Assembly: GCA_028817275.1 (NCBI GenBank)
Contig: JAPPPZ010000057.1
Coordinates: 1-64,000, forward strand
DNA: 64,000 nucleotides
Direction: 5' to 3'
From: Gammaproteobacteria bacterium
GTDB lineage: Bacteria; Pseudomonadota; Gammaproteobacteria; Arenicellales; Spongiicolonaceae
This document shows, in pieces, positions 1-9,816 of this stretch. The notes beneath the pieces were generated by a model. The model was not told the DNA's origin, searched no databases, and was given only the letters and a program-made list of their open reading frames with translations. How positions within the stretch are numbered: position 1 is the stretch's first letter; each line of letters opens with the position of its first letter. The position numbers and the translations under genes were made by a program.

Positions 1-1311
1 CTCGGCCGCAGTTTCATCTTCCCGCCGGAGGTCATCAACGACATCCACATCAAGGCCGAACTCGGCCGTTACCGCATGCGCGGGTTTTCGCTGTTCAAGA
101 AAATCCCCAGTTGGGACGACCTCACCTTTCTGCCCGGCACCCTCACCCGCTTTGTCATTGAGGGCTACCGCGAAAAGTGCGAGACCAAAACCATCCTCGG
201 CCCGCGCGCCAAGCGGCCGCTGGAACTGGACATTCCGGTCTATGTCACCGGCATGAGTTTCGGCGCGCTCAGTTACGAGGCCAAAACCGCCCTCGCCCGC
301 GGCGCCACCATGGCCGGCACCGCCACCTGCTCCGGCGAGGGCGGCATGATTCCCGACGAGCGCCGCTACTCCACCAAGTGGTTTTACCAGTGCATCCAGT
401 CGCGCTACGGTTTCAACCCCCACCACCTGCGCCTCGCCGACGCCTGCGAGTTTTTCATCGGCCAGGGCTGCAAGGTCGGCCTCGGCGGCCACCTTATGGG
501 CCAGAAAGTCACCGACCAGGTGGCCGAGATGCGCTCGCTGCCGGCCGGCATTGACCAGCGTTCACCGGCGCGCCACCCGGACTGGCTGGGCCCCGACGAC
601 CTGGCGCTGAAGATTCAGGAAATCCGCGAGGCCACCAACTGGGAAATCCCGGTCCAACTTAAACTCGGCGCGGCGCGCGTCTATGACGACGTGCGCATGG
701 CCGCCAAGACCGACCCCGACGTCATTTACATGGACGGCATGGAAGGCGGCACCGGCGCCGGCCCGCACCTGGCCACCGAGGACACCGGCGTCCCCGGCAT
801 TGCCGCCATCCGCCAGGCGCGCAAGGCGCTGGACGATGTGGGCAAGAGCGGCGAGATTTCCCTGGTCTACGCCGGCGGCATCCGCAACGGTGTGGACATC
901 GCCAAGGCCCTCGCCCTCGGCGCTGATGCCGTGGCCATCGGCCACTCGGTGCTCATCGCCCTCAACTGCAACAAGGACATCGCCGAAGCTGACTACCCCA
1001 AAGAGGTGGGCGTGGAGGCCGGCTACTGTTACCACTGCCACACCGGCAGATGCCCGGTGGGCGTCACCACCCAGGATCCGGAGTTGCGCAAGCGCCTGGA
1101 CCCGGACGCCGCCGCCGAGCGGGTGTATAACTTTTTGCACTGCCTGACCATTGAATGCCAGATGATGGCGCGCGCCTGCGGCAAAACCGACGTGCATTCG
1201 CTGGAACCGGAGGACCTCGCCGCCCTCACCATGGAAGCCTCGGCGCTGGCCATGGTGCCCCTGGCCGGCTCGCAGCACACCGTCGGCCGGCCCGACATGA
1301 GCCGCTACTGA
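1..1311 (+). CDS. Glutamate synthase-like FMN-binding protein (GltB/MgsC type), 5' end outside window
   Basis: The frame is open from base 1, so the N-terminus lies outside the window; the first internal ATG is at 76. The protein matches the FMN-binding synthase domain of glutamate synthases and of N-methylglutamate synthase subunit C: GMSFGALSYEAK, GLGGHLMGQK, IDQRSPARHPDW, YMDGMEGGTGAGP and YAGGIRNGVDIAKALALGAD. A cysteine cluster (CYHCHTGRCPVGVTTQDPEL) resembles the Fe-S cluster site of full GltB. The stand-alone domain plus the downstream glutamine-synthetase-like gene suggests amino transfer in methylamine or N-methylglutamate metabolism rather than bulk glutamate synthesis. The family is clear; the exact substrate is inferred from context. 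Confidence 0.8.
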   Translation, partial: LGRSFIFPPEVINDIHIKAELGRYRMRGFSLFKKIPSWDDLTFLPGTLTRFVIEGYREKCETKTILGPRAKRPLELDIPVYVTGMSFGALSYEAKTALARGATMAGTATCSGEGGMIPDERRYSTKWFYQCIQSRYGFNPHHLRLADACEFFIGQGCKVGLGGHLMGQKVTDQVAEMRSLPAGIDQRSPARHPDWLGPDDLALKIQEIREATNWEIPVQLKLGAARVYDDVRMAAKTDPDVIYMDGMEGGTGAGPHLATEDTGVPGIAAIRQARKALDDVGKSGEISLVYAGGIRNGVDIAKALALGADAVAIGHSVLIALNCNKDIAEADYPKEVGVEAGYCYHCHTGRCPVGVTTQDPELRKRLDPDAAAERVYNFLHCLTIECQMMARACGKTDVHSLEPEDLAALTMEASALAMVPLAGSQHTVGRPDMSRY

Positions 1312-1382
1312 GCACCATCGCCCGCAAAGACCACGAGCCGGAAGTTTCCCCCGCGCTCAATTACGTGTTCTAATACCCGGTC

Positions 1383-1745
1383 ATGTCCGACAAGCCCAAA
1401 ACCCCCGCCACTCGCGAACAGGAAATCGGCCAGCACATCGGCTACCGCTACGATGTGAACCTGCTGCCGGACTACGCGCGGCTGACGCCGTTTTTGAAAA
1501 AATACATGGAGGTGATGGGCTGGCAGGACCTGAATTGGCTGGAGGATGTGCACCTCGGCTACGAGGACGGCCGCCCGGCGGTTTTTGACCGCAACATCAA
1601 CGGCTGGGTGACGGTGCCGGCCGGCATTAAACTGCCCGGCAACCAGCAGGACCGCGACATGCTGGCGCGCGAATTGCTGGTAAAGTTCCAGATGTCCCCC
1701 AGGCATCCGCTGGTGGACTTGAAAAAAGCCTACGCAAAATTCTGA
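1383..1745 (+). CDS. Small hypothetical protein between the GltB-like and GS-like genes
   Basis: 120 residues, soluble, with no signal peptide or membrane segment. I do not recognise a family. It is rich in aromatic and charged residues (GYRYDVNLLPDYARL, MGWQDLNWLEDVHLGYED) and ends in a basic tail. It lies 71 bp after the upstream stop and 2 bp before the next start, so it is almost certainly co-transcribed and probably translationally coupled to the GS-like gene. That placement suggests an accessory subunit or regulator of the flanking nitrogen enzymes; this is inference only. No Shine-Dalgarno is obvious before the ATG. Confidence 0.6.
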   Translation: MSDKPKTPATREQEIGQHIGYRYDVNLLPDYARLTPFLKKYMEVMGWQDLNWLEDVHLGYEDGRPAVFDRNINGWVTVPAGIKLPGNQQDRDMLARELLVKFQMSPRHPLVDLKKAYAKF

Positions 1746-1747
1746 CC

Positions 1748-3058
1748 ATGGCCGCCGCAAACCTCAGTGCCGTCGCCCGGCAGAAAAAAATCAAATATTT
1801 TCTGGTGAGTTTCGTCGACCTGTTCGGCGTGCTGCGGGCCAAACTGGTGCCGGCCGCGGCCATCGGCGCGATGCAAAAAGAAGGCGCCGGTTTCGCCGGC
1901 TTTGCGGTGTGGCTGGACATGACGCCGGCCGACCCGGACATGTTCGCCATTCCCGACCCCGGCAGTTTAATTCAACTGCCGTGGCGGCCGGAGGTCGGCT
2001 GGCTGGCCGCCGATTTGTGGATGCGCGGCGCGCCGGTGGAGGACTCGCCGCGGCCGGCGTTGAAGCGGCAAATCAAGGCGGCGGCGGCGCGCAAAGTGCG
2101 CATGAAAAGCGGCGTGGAGTGCGAGTATTTTCTCCTCAACAGCGATGGCAGCGCGGTGTCCGATGCGCGCGACGTGCAGGAAAAACCGTGCTACGACCAG
2201 TCCGCGCTGATGCGCCGTTATGATGTGATTGCCGAAATTTGCGATGCCATGGCCGGCCTCGGCTGGGCGCCCTACCAGAACGACCACGAGGACGCCAACG
2301 GCCAGTTTGAAATGAACTGGGGCTACGCCGACTGCCTGGTGACCGCCGACCGCCATGTGTTTTTCAAATTCATGGTGAAGTCCATCGCCGAGAAGCACGG
2401 CCTGCGCGCGACTTTCATGCCCAAGCCTTTTGCGCATCTCACCGGCAACGGCTGCCACGCCCATGTTTCGCTGTGGGACGCCGCCGGCCGCAAAAATCTT
2501 TTTCTCTCCAAACGCGATGCCATGGGCCTGTCGCAAACTGCCTACCATTTTCTCGGCGGCATCATCCACAACGCCGATGCGCTGTGCTCCATCTTCAACC
2601 CCACGGTGAACAGTTACAAGCGCATCAACGCCCCGCGCACCGTTTCCGGCGCCACCTGGTCGCCCAACGCGGTCAGTTATTCCGGCAACAACCGCACCCA
2701 CATGGTGCGCATTCCCGACGCCGGCCGCTTTGAGTTGCGCCTGATGGACGGCGCCGCCAACCCCTACCTGCTGCAGGCCGGCGTCCTCGCCGCCGGCCTG
2801 GACGGCCTCGCCCGCAAGCGCGACCCAGGCAAGCGCCTGGACATCAACATGTACACCGAAGGCCACTTGGCCCGCGATGCAAAAAAACTCCCCCTGAACC
2901 TGCTCGACGCCATCCGTCTCACCGGTAAAAGCAAAATCCTGCGCGGCGCCTTCGGCGACAAACTCATCGACAGTTATTGTGCGCTTAAGCAGAAAGAATG
3001 GAACAGTTACGCCGCCGCCCTCACCGATTGGGAGCGCGAGCGGACGCTGGACTGCTGA
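1748..3058 (+). CDS. Glutamine synthetase-like ligase (GlnT / gamma-glutamylmethylamide synthetase type)
   Basis: 436 residues, the length of GlnT/GmaS-type proteins. Glutamine synthetase signatures are present: GVECEYFLL (metal/glutamate-binding strand), NGCHAHVSLWD, the NAPRTVSGATWSPNAVSYSG segment and the arginine-rich RFELRLMDGAANPYL motif near the C-terminus. The family makes gamma-glutamyl amides from glutamate, ATP and an amine. In methylamine users GmaS makes gamma-glutamylmethylamide, the donor for N-methylglutamate synthase, whose subunit C resembles the gene upstream. That pairing favours the GmaS reading, although subunits A and B of the synthase are not in view. Plain GlnT remains possible. 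Confidence 0.8.
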   Translation: MAAANLSAVARQKKIKYFLVSFVDLFGVLRAKLVPAAAIGAMQKEGAGFAGFAVWLDMTPADPDMFAIPDPGSLIQLPWRPEVGWLAADLWMRGAPVEDSPRPALKRQIKAAAARKVRMKSGVECEYFLLNSDGSAVSDARDVQEKPCYDQSALMRRYDVIAEICDAMAGLGWAPYQNDHEDANGQFEMNWGYADCLVTADRHVFFKFMVKSIAEKHGLRATFMPKPFAHLTGNGCHAHVSLWDAAGRKNLFLSKRDAMGLSQTAYHFLGGIIHNADALCSIFNPTVNSYKRINAPRTVSGATWSPNAVSYSGNNRTHMVRIPDAGRFELRLMDGAANPYLLQAGVLAAGLDGLARKRDPGKRLDINMYTEGHLARDAKKLPLNLLDAIRLTGKSKILRGAFGDKLIDSYCALKQKEWNSYAAALTDWERERTLDC

Positions 3059-3135
3059 AACCGCCCTGCCCCACCCCGCCGCCCGCTTTCTTAAACCGCT
3101 ATACTCCCCGCCGGGCAATGACGCGGGAGGATGCG

Positions 3136-5049
3136 ATGCAGCCGCTGCTCCGGGTGGAAAACCTCGGCATCAGTTTTAACATTCACCACACCGACCTGGC
3201 GGTGGTGCGGGGGGTGTCGTTTGACATCCGGCCGGGGGCGACGGTCGCGCTGGTGGGCGAGTCGGGGTCGGGGAAGTCGGTGACGGCGCAAGCGGTGATG
3301 GGAATTCTGCCGGACATCGCGCGCATCATCGGCGGGCGGATTCTGCTGGCCGGCGGCGAGGGTGAGGGCGGGGGTGAGGATGGCGGCGCCACCGACATCG
3401 CCGCCTTGCCGCCGGGCGGGAAGGAAATGCGGCGGATTCGCGGCGGGCGCATTTCCATGATTTTTCAGGAGCCCATGGTGTCGCTGTCGCCGCTGCACAC
3501 GGTGGGCGACCAGGTAAGCGAGGCGCTTTTTCTGCACCGCCAGGTGGAGCGCGCCGAGGGCATGCGGCTGACCGCCGAAATGCTGGCCATGGTGGGCTTC
3601 CCCGACCCGCAGCGCGCGCTGAAAACCTACCCGTTTGAGTTGTCCGGCGGGCTGCGCCAGCGGGCGATGATTGCCATGGCGCTGGTGTGCCGGCCGGCGC
3701 TGCTGATTGCGGACGAGCCGACCACCGCTTTGGATGTGACAATTCAAGCGCAAATTCTCAAACTTATCAAGGATTTGCAGGAACAACTTCACATGGCGGT
3801 TTTGATTATCACCCACGACCTGGGCGTGGTGGCCAACATTGCCGAGGAGGTGGTGGTGATGTACCAGGGCGAGGTGATGGAGAGCGGCGAGATTGGCGCC
3901 ATTTTCAACCGCCCGCAGCACCCCTATCTGCGCGCGCTGCTGCGGGCGGTGCCGCACTTTGAGATGAAGCCCGGCGAGCGGCTGACGCCCATCCGCGAGG
4001 TAAAGCACCAACTCGGCGCCCTGCTCTCGGGGCGCGAACCGTGGCCCCGGACCGGCGACAGCGCGCAGCCGAATTCCGAGCCGCATTTAATTGTCCGCAA
4101 TTTGGGCCGGGCGTTCACTATCCGCAAAGGCGGCTTCGGCAAAAACGCGGCGGCACGGGTGGTGCGGGCGGTGGAGGATGTGAGTTTCACCGTCATGCAG
4201 GGCGAGTCCTTCGGCCTGGTGGGCGAGAGCGGCTGCGGCAAGACCACCCTCAGCAAACTGCTGATGCGCGCCCTCCTCCCCGACCGCGGCGAGGTGGTTT
4301 ACAACGACCGCGGCACAATGCGCAACGTACACCAACTGGACGGCGCCGGCTTGCTGCAACTGCGGCAGAAAATGCAGTTTGTGTTTCAGGATCCGTTCAG
4401 TTCGCTGAATCCGCGTATGACGGTTTTGGACATTATCCGCGAGCCGCTGGTCATTCACCGGCGCGGCGACGGCGCGCAGCAGGTGGCGCTGGTGAAGGAA
4501 TTAATGAAAATGGTGGGGCTGGATCCGCGTTTTTTGAATCGGTACCCGCACAGTTTTTCCGGCGGCCAGCGGCAGCGCATCGGCATCGCCCGCGCCCTCG
4601 CCCTGCGGCCGGATTTTCTCATTTGCGACGAGCCGGTGTCGGCGCTGGATGTTTCCATACAGGCGCAAATTTTGAACCTGCTCAAGGACTTGCAACAAGA
4701 ACTTGGACTGACTTATCTGTTTATCTCGCACAATTTGGCGGTGGTGAACTACATCGCCGGGCGCATCGCCGTGATGTGCGGCGGGCGGCTGGTGGAGGTC
4801 GCCGAGCGCACCGCCCTGTTCCGCGACCCGCGCCACCCCTACACCCGCGCCCTGCTGAGCGCGGTGCCGTTTGCCGATCTGGAGCGGCCGCTGGATTTTG
4901 CGGCAATCGCCGGCGGCCAGGCGTCGACACCGGCGGACTGGCCGGCGCCGTTTACGGTGGATGCCGATTCTGCGACCGCGCTGGTGGACGTGGGCGGCGG
5001 ACATTGGGTGCGCATGGCCGCGGAATGCCCGGTGGCGGAGGCGGCGTGA
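3136..5049 (+). CDS. Peptide-type ABC transporter, two fused ATPase domains (YejF/DppDF-like)
   Basis: 637 residues from the ATG at 3136, chosen because GGGAGGA sits 5 nt upstream; an in-frame ATG at 3118 lacks such a site. Two complete nucleotide-binding domains are visible: Walker [10 protein letters not shown], signature [10 protein letters not shown] and Walker [13 protein letters not shown] in the first half; [19 protein letters not shown] and [11 protein letters not shown] in the second. Each ends with the oligopeptide-binding tail found in Opp/Dpp ATPases ([16 protein letters not shown]). A glycine/glutamate-rich low-complexity loop ([12 protein letters not shown], near 3358-3387) is inserted after the first Walker A. 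It energises import with the three genes that follow; its stop overlaps the next start (TGATG). Confidence 0.9.
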   Translation: MQPLLRVENLGISFNIHHTDLAVVRGVSFDIRPGATVALVGESGSGKSVTAQAVMGILPDIARIIGGRILLAGGEGEGGGEDGGATDIAALPPGGKEMRRIRGGRISMIFQEPMVSLSPLHTVGDQVSEALFLHRQVERAEGMRLTAEMLAMVGFPDPQRALKTYPFELSGGLRQRAMIAMALVCRPALLIADEPTTALDVTIQAQILKLIKDLQEQLHMAVLIITHDLGVVANIAEEVVVMYQGEVMESGEIGAIFNRPQHPYLRALLRAVPHFEMKPGERLTPIREVKHQLGALLSGREPWPRTGDSAQPNSEPHLIVRNLGRAFTIRKGGFGKNAAARVVRAVEDVSFTVMQGESFGLVGESGCGKTTLSKLLMRALLPDRGEVVYNDRGTMRNVHQLDGAGLLQLRQKMQFVFQDPFSSLNPRMTVLDIIREPLVIHRRGDGAQQVALVKELMKMVGLDPRFLNRYPHSFSGGQRQRIGIARALALRPDFLICDEPVSALDVSIQAQILNLLKDLQQELGLTYLFISHNLAVVNYIAGRIAVMCGGRLVEVAERTALFRDPRHPYTRALLSAVPFADLERPLDFAAIAGGQASTPADWPAPFTVDADSATALVDVGGGHWVRMAAECPVAEAA

Positions 5050-6926
5050 TGGTCCGGAGTCTGAAAATGGTGACTCTGACGGCCGGGATGCTGCTGGCGG
5101 GGGCCGGAACGGTGGCGGCATTGGAGCAATCGCCGCTGCTGGACGGCCGGGCGTTGCCGCCGCTGGTCATGCGCCTGCCATCGCCGCCGGCGGTGGCGGA
5201 GGCCGAGCCGGGCGAGTACGGCGGCGAGTTGCGGCTGCTGATGGGCAAGTCCAAGGACATCCGCATGATGATGGTCTACGGCTACGCGCGGCTGGTGGCC
5301 TACACGCCGCAATTGCAACTGGCGGCGGACATTGTCGAGAGTTTTCGCGTGGAAAATGAGCGCGTCTTCACCTTCCACCTGCGCCGCAACCACCGCTGGT
5401 CGGACGGCCATCCGTTCACCGCCGAAGCTTTTCGCTACTACTGGGAGGATGTGGCCAACAATGCGGATTTGTCGCCGTTCGGCCCGCCGCGCGAGTTGCT
5501 GGTAAACGGGCGGCCGCCCCGGGTGGAATTTCCCGATGATTTCACCGTGGTTTACCGTTTTGCCGCGCCCAATCCCGCTTTTTTGCCGGCTTTGGCCGGG
5601 CCGCGGCCGCTTTTTATCTACAAACCGGGGCATTACCTGCGGCAGTTTCACGCCGATTACGCCGAGGGTGAGGCTTTGCAAAAAATGATCAAGGAAGCCG
5701 GCGCGCGCAACTGGCAGGGGCTTCACCACCGCCGCGACCGCCCGTACCGCTTCAGCAACCCGGATTTGCCGACCTTGCAGCCGTGGCGCAACACCACGCC
5801 GCCGCCGTCGGAGCGTTTTGTGTTTGAGCGCAATCCGTTTTACCACCGGGTGGACCGCGGCGGGCGGCAACTGCCCTACATCGACCGCGTGGTGATTAAC
5901 ATCGCCAGCAACCGCCTCATTCCGGCCAAAACCGGCGCCGGCGAGTCGGACCTGCAGGCGCGCTACCTGAGCCTCAGCAACTACACCGCCCTGCGCGAGA
6001 GCGAGGAGCGCAACAACTACGGCGTCCGCCTGTGGCGCAACATCCTCGGCGCCCAGGTGGCGCTGTTCCCCAATTTGAACAGCAGTGACCCGGTGTGGCG
6101 CGAACTGGTGCGCGACCGCCGCTTCCGCCGCGCGCTGTCGCTGGCGGTGAACCGCTACGAGATTAACAAGGTGGTGTATTTCGGCATGGTCATTGAAGGC
6201 AACAACACGCTGCTGCCGCTGAGCCCGCTGCACCGCGACCATTACCAGCGCAACTGGGCCGGCTTTGACCTTGAGCGCGCCAACCGCCTGCTGGACGAAA
6301 TGGGCCTCAGCCGGCGCGACGAGCGCGGCGTCCGCCTGCGGCCGGACGGCAAGCCGCTGGAAATCGTGCTGCAAACGGCCGGCGAGAGCACCGAGGAAAC
6401 CGACGTGCTGGAACTGGTGCACGACAGTTGGCTGCGCGCCGGGGTGAAACTGTACACCCGGCCGTCCACGCGGGAGGTGTTCCGCAACCGGGTTTTCTCC
6501 GGCCAGGCCATGATGTCGGTGTGGAGCGGCGTGTCCAACGGCATCGCCACCGCCGGGATGAGCCCGGCCGAGTTCGCCCCCACCAGCCAGCAGCAACTGC
6601 AGTGGCCGAAATGGGGCGAGTTCTACGAAACCGCCGGCCAGCGCGGCCAGCCGCCGGAACTGGAGCCGGCACGGCGGCTGGCGCACCTCAACCAGCGCTG
6701 GCGCGACACCACGGACCGCGGCGAGCGGCGGAAAATCTGGGAGGAGATGCTGGACATTCACAGCAGCGAAATCTTCACCATCGGCATCGTGTGCGGCGTG
6801 CCGCAGCCGGTGGTGGTGAGCAACCGGCTGCGCAATGTGCCGCAGGACGGGGTGTACGCGTGGTCGCCGACGTCCTACTTCGGCGTCTACCGGCCGGACA
6901 CGTTCTGGCTCAGCGGGCCGCGCTGA
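5049..6926 (+). CDS. ABC transporter periplasmic substrate-binding protein, family 5
   Basis: 625 residues. It starts with a signal peptide (positively charged start, then TLTAGMLLAGAGTVAALE), so the product is periplasmic. The body carries SBP_bac_5 features: VENERVFTFHLRRNHRWSDG near residue 100, FRRALSLAVNRYEINKVVYFG, and a C-terminal region describing the bound-peptide lobe. The length is at the long end for the family, close to YejA-like proteins. It overlaps the ATPase stop by 1 bp and its own stop overlaps the next start by 1 bp, so the four genes form one operon. The substrate is unknown; short peptides are the family default. Confidence 0.88.
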   Translation: MVRSLKMVTLTAGMLLAGAGTVAALEQSPLLDGRALPPLVMRLPSPPAVAEAEPGEYGGELRLLMGKSKDIRMMMVYGYARLVAYTPQLQLAADIVESFRVENERVFTFHLRRNHRWSDGHPFTAEAFRYYWEDVANNADLSPFGPPRELLVNGRPPRVEFPDDFTVVYRFAAPNPAFLPALAGPRPLFIYKPGHYLRQFHADYAEGEALQKMIKEAGARNWQGLHHRRDRPYRFSNPDLPTLQPWRNTTPPPSERFVFERNPFYHRVDRGGRQLPYIDRVVINIASNRLIPAKTGAGESDLQARYLSLSNYTALRESEERNNYGVRLWRNILGAQVALFPNLNSSDPVWRELVRDRRFRRALSLAVNRYEINKVVYFGMVIEGNNTLLPLSPLHRDHYQRNWAGFDLERANRLLDEMGLSRRDERGVRLRPDGKPLEIVLQTAGESTEETDVLELVHDSWLRAGVKLYTRPSTREVFRNRVFSGQAMMSVWSGVSNGIATAGMSPAEFAPTSQQQLQWPKWGEFYETAGQRGQPPELEPARRLAHLNQRWRDTTDRGERRKIWEEMLDIHSSEIFTIGIVCGVPQPVVVSNRLRNVPQDGVYAWSPTSYFGVYRPDTFWLSGPR

Positions 6927-7924
6927 TGCTCGCCTACATCCTGCGCCGCATCGCCTACATGGTGCCCACGCTGCTGGTCATCAGTTTCATCGTGTTCGTC
7001 ATCATCCAACTGCCGCCGGGTGATTATCTGGAGAGTCACATCGCCGAACTGCAAAGCCAGGGCGAGACTGTGGACGAAGGCAAGATCGCTTTCCTGCGCA
7101 AGCAGTACGGTTTGGACAAGCCGTTCTACCTGCAATACCTGCACTGGGTGTGGGGAATGCTGCACGGCGACTTCGGCTACTCGTTTGAGCACGGCCTGCC
7201 GGTGAGCGAGGTGGTGGGTGACCGCATGGCGCTGACCGTGCTCATTGCCTTCGCCACCACGCTGTTCACCTGGCTGCTGGCCTTTCCCATCGGCGTCTAC
7301 TCGGCGACGCACCAGTACAGTTGGGGCGACTACGGCCTCAGCCTGCTCGGCTTCATCGGCCTGGCGACGCCGAATTTTCTGCTGGCGCTGGTGATGCTGC
7401 ACCTGGCCAACGTGTATTTCGGCACCTCCATCGGCGGACTGATGGATCCGCAGTACATCAACGCCGAGTGGAGCGTGGACAAACTGCTGTCGGTGCTGGA
7501 GCACCTGTGGATACCGGTGGTGATTATCGGCACCGCCGGCACCGCCGGCATGATTCGGCGTTTGCGCGCCAATCTGCTGGATGAATTGCAGAAGCAGTAC
7601 GTGGTGACGGCGCGCGCCAAGGGCCTGGCCGAGCGCAAGGTGGTGCGCAAATACCCGCTGCGCATGGCGCTTAACTTTTTCATCGCCGACATCGGCAGCC
7701 TGCTGCCGACGTTAATTTCCGGCGCCGAGATCACCGCCGTGGTGCTGTCGCTGCCGACCACCGGGCCGTTGCTGCTGGAGTCGCTGCAGAGTCAGGACAT
7801 GTTTTTGGCCGGCTCGTTTCTGATGTTCCTGGCCGCCCTCACCGTGGCCGGCGTGCTGGTGTCGGATCTGCTGCTGGCGGTGCTGGATCCGCGCATCCGT
7901 CTGCAGGGAGGGACCGGCAAATGA
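6926..7924 (+). CDS. ABC transporter inner-membrane permease (DppB/YejB-like)
   Basis: 332 residues with an N-terminal membrane anchor (AYILRRIAYMVPTLLVISFI), the usual DppB opening, and about six membrane segments. The large periplasmic stretch after the first helix carries the family motif KPFYLQYLHWVWGMLHGDFGYS, and the cytoplasmic EAA loop is visible as VVTARAKGLAERKVVRKYPLRMALN. The start overlaps the upstream stop (TGATG) and the stop overlaps the next start (ATGA), indicating translational coupling within the transporter operon. Confidence 0.9.
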   Translation: MLAYILRRIAYMVPTLLVISFIVFVIIQLPPGDYLESHIAELQSQGETVDEGKIAFLRKQYGLDKPFYLQYLHWVWGMLHGDFGYSFEHGLPVSEVVGDRMALTVLIAFATTLFTWLLAFPIGVYSATHQYSWGDYGLSLLGFIGLATPNFLLALVMLHLANVYFGTSIGGLMDPQYINAEWSVDKLLSVLEHLWIPVVIIGTAGTAGMIRRLRANLLDELQKQYVVTARAKGLAERKVVRKYPLRMALNFFIADIGSLLPTLISGAEITAVVLSLPTTGPLLLESLQSQDMFLAGSFLMFLAALTVAGVLVSDLLLAVLDPRIRLQGGTGK

Positions 7925-9078
7925 ACAGCGCCGCGGCTCATTTCGTCTCCAAAAAACCGTTCCAGCCGCAGGCCATAGAAGAACTGTCGCCGGAACAGGA
8001 GCGTTACCACCTCGCCTCGCAGTGGCGGCTGATGTGGTGGAAACTGAAGCGCCACCGGCTGGCCATGGTGTCGGGCGTGGTGCTGCTGCTGATGTACGGC
8101 TCCATCGCCGTCACCGAGGTGCTGGCGCCCTACAACCTGCACACCCGCAACACCGACTACATCTACGCGCCGCCGCAAAGTCTGCACCTGTTTCACGAGG
8201 GGCGGTTTGTGGGGCCGTTTGTGTACGGTTTTGACTACCACCTTGACCTGCGCCGCCTGCGCCATGTGTATACGCCGGACACCGGCGATGTGCAGCGCCT
8301 GCGGTTTTTCTGCCGCAGCGACCCGTACCATTTCTGGGGTCTGTTTGAGTCGCGGGTGCACCTGTTTTGCGCGGCGCGCGGCGGCACCGTGTTTCTGCTC
8401 GGCACCGACCGCCTCGGGCGCGATGTCCTGTCGCGCATTCTCTACGGCGCGCGCATCTCGCTGACCATTGGCCTGGTGGGCATCAGCGTCAGTTTAATTC
8501 TCGGCGTGATTATCGGCGGCATCGCCGGCTACTACGGCGGCGTGGTGGACCACCTGGTGCAGCGCGCCATTGAAATCATCCGCTCGTTCCCCGAGTTGCC
8601 GCTGTGGATGGCGCTGTCGGCGGTGCTGCCGGTGAACTGGAGCCCGCTGCTGATTTTCTTCGGTATCACCGTCATCCTCGCGCTGCTGGACTGGACCGGC
8701 CTGGCGCGCTCGGTGCGCTCCAAACTCCTCGCCCTGCGCGAGGAGGACTACTGCGCCGCCGCCCAACTAATGGGCGCCCGCCCCCGGCGCATCATCGGCC
8801 GCCACCTGCTGCCCGGCTTCCTGAGCCACATCATCGCCAGCGCCTCCCTCTCCATCCCCGGCATGATCCTGGGCGAAACCGCCCTCAGCTTCCTCGGCCT
8901 CGGCCTGCGCCCGCCCATCACCAGTTGGGGCGTCCTCCTCAACGAAGCGCAGGAAATTGAGGTGGTCAAACTCTACCCATGGCTGATGCTGCCGGTGGTG
9001 CCGGTAATTCTCATCATCCTTGCCTTCAACTTCTTCGGCGACGGGCTGCGGGATGCGGCGGATCCGTATAAGCAGTGA
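7921..9078 (+). CDS. ABC transporter inner-membrane permease (DppC/YejE-like)
   Basis: 385 residues, longer than E. coli DppC because a hydrophilic insert of about 100 residues (around LYNLHTRN to HLFCAARGG) follows the first helix; this longer variant is known from peptide transporters of this type. Family motifs: LGTDRLGRDVLSRILYGAR, the EAA loop EEDYCAAAQLMGARPRRII, and the C-terminal LGLGLRPPITSWGVLL and FFGDGLRDAADPY. It pairs with the DppB-like permease upstream to form the channel. It is the last gene of the operon; a restriction gene on the opposite strand ends 3 bp beyond its stop. Confidence 0.9.
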   Translation: MNSAAAHFVSKKPFQPQAIEELSPEQERYHLASQWRLMWWKLKRHRLAMVSGVVLLLMYGSIAVTEVLAPYNLHTRNTDYIYAPPQSLHLFHEGRFVGPFVYGFDYHLDLRRLRHVYTPDTGDVQRLRFFCRSDPYHFWGLFESRVHLFCAARGGTVFLLGTDRLGRDVLSRILYGARISLTIGLVGISVSLILGVIIGGIAGYYGGVVDHLVQRAIEIIRSFPELPLWMALSAVLPVNWSPLLIFFGITVILALLDWTGLARSVRSKLLALREEDYCAAAQLMGARPRRIIGRHLLPGFLSHIIASASLSIPGMILGETALSFLGLGLRPPITSWGVLLNEAQEIEVVKLYPWLMLPVVPVILIILAFNFFGDGLRDAADPYKQ

Positions 9079-9081
9079 ACT

Positions 9082-9816
9082 TCAGAAATCCTGCGAATCA
9101 AGGCATATGCGCCCGATGTCGGAGGATTTAATGCGGAACTTGGTGCCGTGGTTGCGCAAGCCGCCGAGTTTCCCGGTGCTGCGGTAGTCAAAATCTATGC
9201 AGATCAAGCCATCGACAATATTCTGAATGAAACTGCTGACGGCGATATTTTTATACAGCCGCGCCTCCAGATAACGAACACGCCGCACCGGAATTTTCTG
9301 CGTTTTGCCGCGAACCAATATAAGGCGCCGCAACTTGGACGTCGCTGCGTTGATTAACTCATCCTGCCTCCACTTGATAAGCGGAACGGCGCGGCCGTTG
9401 CCGTCCCGGTAATCCTTGTTATACACGGCCAAATGTTTTACACCGTTGTTTTCTTCGCCGACATAAAAACCAAGGCTGCTCTTGTCGCCGGCAAGTGTGT
9501 GGCGAAAGCCCGGGAGTTTCTCTTTACCCGAAGGCCAGCCCCACTTTCTGAGTATTGTCCGGTACCCTTCGCCCGCGCCTTTGGGGTCGTTGTGAAACAA
9601 AGTAATAAGCGTTCCGGACGAACCGTGAAACTTTAATTCCCACGCGCCCGCATCAGGCGTGTCGGCGCCGCTGACTTCCAGCCCCATCAGATGCTCAAGA
9701 TAATTTCCGGGCGCGCCGGTGCCCGTGAACTTATCCGGAATATCCAGCCAGCCCCGGCCGAGAACGCTTCGCATGCGCTCAAAGACTTCCTTATCTCTTA
9801 ATGGCGGCGGATTCAT
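9082..9816 (-). CDS. Type II restriction endonuclease, MvaI/BcnI-like
   Basis: 244 residues from the ATG at 9816, which overlaps the end of the methyltransferase gene by 26 bp; a longer frame to 9882 would overlap more. The nuclease signature is seen as GLEVSGADTPDAGAWELKFH: an acidic residue followed by a GAWELK stretch, as in the MvaI/BcnI branch of PD-(D/E)XK enzymes, which cut CC-N-GG type sites. The adjacent methyltransferase on the same strand fits a complete RM system. Base composition is less GC-rich than the flanking transporter operons, a sign of transfer. The site specificity cannot be read from the sequence. Confidence 0.72.
   Translation of the reverse strand: MNPPPLRDKEVFERMRSVLGRGWLDIPDKFTGTGAPGNYLEHLMGLEVSGADTPDAGAWELKFHGSSGTLITLFHNDPKGAGEGYRTILRKWGWPSGKEKLPGFRHTLAGDKSSLGFYVGEENNGVKHLAVYNKDYRDGNGRAVPLIKWRQDELINAATSKLRRLILVRGKTQKIPVRRVRYLEARLYKNIAVSSFIQNIVDGLICIDFDYRSTGKLGGLRNHGTKFRIKSSDIGRICLDSQDF

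Noticed and set aside
4839-6761. 640-residue open frame on the minus strand, and similar long frames at 10019-11836 and 16964-18418
   Set aside because: Each lies opposite recognisable genes (transporter; RM/livM; pcm/surE) and has histidine- and arginine-rich sequence typical of shadow frames in high-GC DNA.
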